Position numbers and translations under genes: made by a program. A stretch of 8,873 nt of DNA, taken from the NCBI GenBank assembly GCA_934162555.1, contig CAKPJE010000043.1, forward strand, positions 1 through 8,873, written 5' to 3'. A model generated the notes under the pieces. It ran no database searches. It saw only the letters and a program-made list of their open reading frames with translations, and was not told where the DNA came from. Positions 5,067 through 8,873 of this stretch are shown here, one piece after another; the first letter of the stretch is position 1, and each line of letters begins with the position of its first letter. Source of the stretch: an uncultured Bacilli bacterium. GTDB taxonomy: Bacteria > Bacillota_I > Bacilli_A > RF39 > UBA660.

Positions 5067-5639
5067 ATGAATTATCCTAAAGGTATAGTAAAGCCTAAAC
5101 ATGAAATAAGTTATAGTAATAGAGGCATGAATTTAGAAGCTGATTTGAATGCTACTTGTGAGTATTACTTATTAATTGATAAAGCTGTTATATATAAGAA
5201 ACCAACACCTATTACAATTAGTAAGGTTGATTACTCAAATAAAAATGATGCTGTTATCAAAGAAGGACATTTTAGGATTCCTTCTACAACCGACTATAAT
5301 GGTATATATAAAGGAAAGTATATTGATTTTGAAGCTAAGGAAACAAAATGTGAAAACTTCCCTCTTAGAAATATTCATGCTCATCAAATTAAACATTTAA
5401 GAAATATTGTAAAACATGGTGGGATTGGTTTTTTAATAGTTCGTTTTACTACTAATGGTGAGACTTATTATTTAAAAGCAGAAGATTTATTTGCTTATAT
5501 TGAAAATAATAGCAAATCCACTATTCCTCATTCATATTTTTCTGATAAAGGATATTTAATTAAGGACAAATATAATCCTAGATGTGATTTTTTACAAATA
5601 ATTGAATATTTATATTTTGGAGGCAATAATGAAAATTAA
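5067..5639 (+). CDS. recU: Holliday junction resolvase RecU
   Basis: RecU cleaves four-way DNA junctions during recombination and chromosome segregation and can modulate RecA. The 190-residue product matches the Bacillus family end to end: YSNRGMNLEADLN (residues 16-28), IYKKPTPI (42-49), then the active-site block TTDYNGIYKGKYIDFEAKET (74-93). In that block Asp76, Asp87, Glu89 and Lys91 are the metal-binding and catalytic positions of the PD-(D/E)XK-type nuclease fold. FPLRNIHAHQ (98-107) and the C-terminal FLQIIEYLYF (175-184) also match. The length is close to the usual 200. ATG 5067 is chosen because family proteins begin M-x-YP-x-G; a TTG at 5055 would only add four residues lying over the ribosome-binding site. 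The last 11 nt overlap ponA and supply its GGAGG, the classic recU-ponA coupling. Confidence 0.96.
   Translation: MNYPKGIVKPKHEISYSNRGMNLEADLNATCEYYLLIDKAVIYKKPTPITISKVDYSNKNDAVIKEGHFRIPSTTDYNGIYKGKYIDFEAKETKCENFPLRNIHAHQIKHLRNIVKHGGIGFLIVRFTTNGETYYLKAEDLFAYIENNSKSTIPHSYFSDKGYLIKDKYNPRCDFLQIIEYLYFGGNNEN
5619..5623 (+). promoter_or_regulatory. ponA ribosome-binding site inside recU
   Basis: GGAGG 5619-5623 lies 5 nt before ATG 5629-5631 and is part of the Gly-Gly codons at the end of recU. It fixes the ponA start at 5629 rather than the upstream TTG at 5602, and implies translational coupling. Confidence 0.85.
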
Positions 5640-8600
5640 AAATTTTTTCAAAAATTTATGGGACAAAATTAGAAAAGCTTATTTTGTTTCCTATGACTTT
5701 GTTGTAGAAAACAAAATTTATTTTATTATAGGTTTAAGTGCGATTGTTTTGTTTATCATATTACTGTTTTTTCTAAAATGGTATATTAGTTTGGGAATAG
5801 TTTTATTACTGACTATGATAGCAAGTTTTGTGTGTTGGAAGCGAGGTATGTTTGTGAAAAAGAAAAAGGTTAAAACAAAAGCTAATAAAGTTAAAACTAC
5901 AAAAGTAAAAAAAGTTAAAAACAAAAAAAGTGAACATCTTTATACAAGAATAATAAGATATGTTCTTATATTCTTCTGTTCTTTATTTCTAATTGGTTTA
6001 ATTGGTGTTGGGGTATTTTTTACTTACATAGTTGTAACAACAGAAAAATTTAATCCTGACAATTTAGTAAAGAGTGAAGCTACGGTTCTTTATGATAAAG
6101 AGGGTAAAGAATTTGCCCGTTTATTTCCTTCCGAGGGTAACCGTGAAAAGATTACTTATGATGAACTTTCAGAGGTACTGGTAGATGCTATTATTGCAAC
6201 TGAGGATTCAAGATTTTTTCAACATAATGGTGTAGATATTCCTAGGTTTGCTAAAGCTACATTTGGTCAACTTTTAGGTAAAGCTGCTGGTGGCGCTTCT
6301 ACTCTTACAATGCAGATTGCTAAAAACAATATTAATGGGACTGATTCTCATGGTATTAAGGGTATTGTGCGCAAATTCAAAGATGTATATGTATCAGTTT
6401 TTCAAATTGAAAAGAATTATACAAAACAACAAATAATTGAATTATATGTTAATGATACTTGTTTAGGTGCTGGTGCTTGTGGTGTTGAACAGGCTTCAAA
6501 AACTTATTTTGGCAAACATGCTAAGGACTTAAATTTGGCTGAAGCTTCTTTACTTGCTGGTTTGTTTCAAGCACCTAATGCTTATAATCCTTTTAAAAAT
6601 CCAGAAGCTGCTAGTGCTAGAAGAAGTACAGTTTTATATTTAATGGAATTACATGGTTATATTACTAATGAAGAAAGAAAACTTGCTGAAGCTATACCGG
6701 TTGAGAGTTTACTTGCTGATGCTGGATCAAATGGTTCTGAATATCAAGCATTTATTGATACAGTTGTTGATGAAATTTATAATTTTACAAAAGATGCTGA
6801 TGGTAAGGGTATTAATCCTTATGTTACTCCTCTTGAAATTTATACAACTATGGATAGAAGCAAACAAGATGCTATGAATAAAATTTTTAATAGCGAAGGT
6901 TATAAATGGGAAAATGACAAGGTTCAAGCTGGTAGTGTTGTTCTTGATGTTAATACTGGTGGTATTGTTGCTGTTGCAAATGGTAGAAATATGACTGGTG
7001 TATGGAACTTTAATTATGCTACTGATATAAAAAGACAAATTGGTTCAACTGCTAAGCCTTTATATGATTATGGTCCTGGTATTGAATATAATAACTGGTC
7101 TACTTATGGTCCTGTTGTTGATGAAGCCCATACTTATTCATCTGGTTCTAATCTTTATAACTGGGATGGTGGATATGATGGTCTTGAAACTCTTAGATCA
7201 GCTATTATCAGATCACGTAATGTTCCTGCTTTAAAAGCTTTTCAATCTATTAATAATTCTAAAATTAGAGAATTTGTTACTAATTTAGGTTTAAATCCTG
7301 AATATGAAGGTGGTACTTATATTCATGAAGCTCATGCAATTGGCTCTTATGGTAATGGTACTACAAGTGGTGAATCTCCACTTTCAATGGCTGGTGCTTA
7401 TGCTGCATTTGCAAATGGTGGTTATTATCACACTCCTCATAGTTTTACAAAATTTGTTTATCGTAATACTGATGAAACAGTTGAAAACAAAGTTTCTACT
7501 AAAAAAGCTATGAGTACACAAACGGCTTATATGATGACTAGTATATTAAAAGATACTGCTAAATCTTATCCTTATATTAGTTATGTTGGTGGTGAGGTTG
7601 CTGCTAAAACTGGTACAACTAACTTTGATGCTCAAACTATGAGAAGATATAAAATGAGTTATAATGCTGTTAATGATTTATGGGTTGCTGGTTATAATCC
7701 AAATTATGCTATTGCTTTATGGTATGGTTATCCTGAACTAACAGGTTATGCTGATAATGGTTATTACAATATATTAAGTAGTACACAAAATCATAGATTA
7801 TGGGCTGCTATTGCGAATAAAATGTTTAGTAAAAATGCTACTTTTAAAATTTCATCTACTGGTGTTGAAACTGTTGCTGTTGAGAAGGAAACTTACCCTG
7901 CTAAACTAGCTAGTGAATTTACACCAAAAGATTATATAACTTATGAACTTTTTAAATCTGGTACTGCTCCTACAGAAACTTCTGATAGATTTGCTAGATT
8001 AAATGATGTTACTAATTTAAATGTTAGTATAAATAATTTAAAAGCTAGTTTAACTTGGGATGCTATTGCTACTCCAAAATATTTAGATACTGAATTTTTA
8101 AAAACTTACTTTGCTAGTGTTTATAAATCAGAAAAAGATCAAGAAAAGTACTTGAATAAGAGAATTGAACAGAATAAATCTAAACTAGGAAATGTTATAT
8201 ACAATATTTATATTAAAAATGAAAAGGGAGAACTTACTAATATTGGTTCTACTACTGGTACTTCATTTGAATACCAGATAAGCGCTGGTACAACATTTGT
8301 TGTTAAAGCTGCTTATGAGTTATTTGCTAAGAATTATAATCTTGATAATAGTAGTATTGGAACAGAAATTACAGCTTTCTTTAGTGCTAATTTGATTACT
8401 TCTTCTTTAAAGGGTAGTTCTAGTATAAGTATTAATACTGGTGAACAACTTATTGATGATGGTGTTTCAGTTTTTGAAAACGGTTTAGATGTTGATAGCT
8501 CTAAATTTACTGTTAGTAAGGTATATTATTTAGCTGAAGATACTAATACTCCTATTACTGATATTAATACAAACAATGTTGGCAAATACAAAATTAAATA

Positions 8601-8658
8601 TGTTGTTTCTTATGGCTCATATAGTAATGTTTTATGGAGAGATGTAGAAATTAAATAG
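5629..8658 (+). CDS. ponA: Class A penicillin-binding protein (bifunctional peptidoglycan glycosyltransferase / transpeptidase)
   Basis: Polymerises lipid II into glycan strands and cross-links the stem peptides outside the membrane. The 1009-residue product has these parts. There are two membrane segments at about 29-50 and 51-70, a Lys-rich stretch (71-100) and a third membrane segment (110-136). The GT51 glycosyltransferase domain follows (about 150-345), with ATEDSRFFQHNG holding catalytic Glu192, GGASTLTMQIAKN (221-233) and ELYVNDTCLGAGACGVEQAS (271-290). The transpeptidase domain (about 430-735) has GSTAKP with Ser473/Lys476, SRN (529-531) and KTGT (660-663). Then comes an Fn3-like region (about 790-900) and a C-terminal Ig-like, DUF5011-type domain (about 925-1009). 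Oddities: three membrane segments instead of one, RKxxD instead of RKxxE in GT motif 3 (Asp252), and two extracellular cysteines (278, 284). It is longer than Bacillus PBP1 (about 914). It is second gene of the recU operon. Confidence 0.96.
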   Translation: MKIKNFFKNLWDKIRKAYFVSYDFVVENKIYFIIGLSAIVLFIILLFFLKWYISLGIVLLLTMIASFVCWKRGMFVKKKKVKTKANKVKTTKVKKVKNKKSEHLYTRIIRYVLIFFCSLFLIGLIGVGVFFTYIVVTTEKFNPDNLVKSEATVLYDKEGKEFARLFPSEGNREKITYDELSEVLVDAIIATEDSRFFQHNGVDIPRFAKATFGQLLGKAAGGASTLTMQIAKNNINGTDSHGIKGIVRKFKDVYVSVFQIEKNYTKQQIIELYVNDTCLGAGACGVEQASKTYFGKHAKDLNLAEASLLAGLFQAPNAYNPFKNPEAASARRSTVLYLMELHGYITNEERKLAEAIPVESLLADAGSNGSEYQAFIDTVVDEIYNFTKDADGKGINPYVTPLEIYTTMDRSKQDAMNKIFNSEGYKWENDKVQAGSVVLDVNTGGIVAVANGRNMTGVWNFNYATDIKRQIGSTAKPLYDYGPGIEYNNWSTYGPVVDEAHTYSSGSNLYNWDGGYDGLETLRSAIIRSRNVPALKAFQSINNSKIREFVTNLGLNPEYEGGTYIHEAHAIGSYGNGTTSGESPLSMAGAYAAFANGGYYHTPHSFTKFVYRNTDETVENKVSTKKAMSTQTAYMMTSILKDTAKSYPYISYVGGEVAAKTGTTNFDAQTMRRYKMSYNAVNDLWVAGYNPNYAIALWYGYPELTGYADNGYYNILSSTQNHRLWAAIANKMFSKNATFKISSTGVETVAVEKETYPAKLASEFTPKDYITYELFKSGTAPTETSDRFARLNDVTNLNVSINNLKASLTWDAIATPKYLDTEFLKTYFASVYKSEKDQEKYLNKRIEQNKSKLGNVIYNIYIKNEKGELTNIGSTTGTSFEYQISAGTTFVVKAAYELFAKNYNLDNSSIGTEITAFFSANLITSSLKGSSSISINTGEQLIDDGVSVFENGLDVDSSKFTVSKVYYLAEDTNTPITDINTNNVGKYKIKYVVSYGSYSNVLWRDVEIK

Positions 8659-8677
8659 GACTTTGTCCTATTTTTTT
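8653..8677 (+). terminator. Terminator of the recU-ponA operon
   Basis: The arms 8653-8661 (aaataggac) and 8665-8673 are exact 9-bp reverse complements closing a TTT loop and running into seven T (8671-8677). The ponA stop codon TAG (8656-8658) is inside the 5' arm. Confidence 0.85.
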
Positions 8678-8682
8678 AATAA

Positions 8683-8709
8683 AAAGAAGAATCTTTAAGA
8701 TTCTTCTTT
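8683..8709 (-). terminator. Terminator of the downstream minus-strand gene
   Basis: The arms 8683-8694 (aaagaagaatct) and 8698-8709 are exact 12-bp reverse complements. The 3-nt loop is exactly the TAA stop codon of the minus-strand gene (8695-8697). In the minus-strand transcript the stem is followed by a U-rich tail (complement of 8678-8685). It lies back to back with the ponA terminator, giving a convergent terminator pair. Confidence 0.8.
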
Positions 8710-8873
8710 GTCTAAGTATTTGTCATCTACTTTATCTATTTCTTTGTTTACTTCTTCTTCATCAACTACATCATCCCATGGTTCTTCATCTTCTTCAATA
8801 GCTATTTTAACTTTAGTTTCCCCTACTATTTCAACTCCTAATTCTTTTTCAATGTCAAAGCTTATATTGTTAT
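8695..8873 (-). CDS. 3' end of a minus-strand gene with an acidic tail (partial)
   Basis: The last 58 codons are visible, entering the window at the right edge and ending at TAA 8695-8697. The tail reads FDIEKELGVEIVGETKVKIA followed by IEEDEEPWDDVVDEEEV and ends KYLDKEES. It is strongly acidic, resembling the disordered C-termini seen in several Bacillota proteins, the RNA polymerase delta subunit among them. There is not enough of the folded part to name it. It converges on ponA. The terminator hairpin encodes the last few residues. Confidence 0.7.
   Translation of the reverse strand, partial: NNISFDIEKELGVEIVGETKVKIAIEEDEEPWDDVVDEEEVNKEIDKVDDKYLDKEES

Noticed and set aside
5602..5628. TTG start nine codons upstream for ponA
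   Set aside because: GGAGG 5 nt before ATG 5629 is a far better initiation signal, and the upstream codons only overlap recU.
8695..8873. RNA polymerase delta subunit (rpoE)
   Set aside because: Only the acidic tail is visible. Acidity alone is not diagnostic and the folded N-terminal domain is outside the window.
1..8873. Mollicutes-type code with TGA as Trp
   Set aside because: Trp positions checked in PriA and the PBP are TGG, and a peptidoglycan synthase is present, so a walled organism with the standard code fits better.

Overview
The window is AT-rich DNA using the standard code (Trp is read from TGG in the genes checked). It has a walled-Bacillota gene set: PriA, RecU and a class A penicillin-binding protein in the classic recU-ponA pair. 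RecU is essentially restricted to Bacillota and relatives. The base composition, short intergenic regions and gene content fit a small-genome, low-GC member of the Bacilli, possibly an uncultured gut lineage. That placement is inference.

Layout: bases 1-127 hold the last 32 codons of an unidentified plus-strand gene and its terminator. Bases 110-1236 are a minus-strand graveyard of at least four ORF6N-domain (phage antirepressor / KilA-N-like) gene fragments, called A, B, C and D from left to right. They are truncated, frameshifted and fused head to tail. Bases 1297-3435 encode primosomal helicase PriA (minus), with a good promoter and a terminator that overlaps its 3' end. Bases 3506-4828 encode an unrecognised 440-residue protein (minus), overlapped by 8 nt by a tiny acidic gene upstream. 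A divergent intergenic region (about 4968-5066) separates these from the plus-strand recU-ponA operon (5067-8658). Facing ponA is the 3' end of a minus-strand gene with a highly acidic tail (8695-8873), and a convergent pair of terminators lies between them.

How the genes work together: PriA (replication restart) and RecU (Holliday-junction resolution) serve recombination and repair of replication forks. The PBP builds peptidoglycan and is translationally coupled to recU, as in Bacillus.

The most unusual signal is in the ORF6N fragments. Each of the four copies carries a perfect DNA palindrome at the same codon position (the L-[RK]-[SF]-Q-[FN]-x-T stretch). The palindrome sequence differs between copies, yet both arms change together, so codon 3 and codon 6 of the motif covary. 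Two identical 44-bp repeats mark the 3' ends of two copies. A second pattern is that all five terminator-bearing gene ends in the window place the stop codon inside the terminator hairpin.
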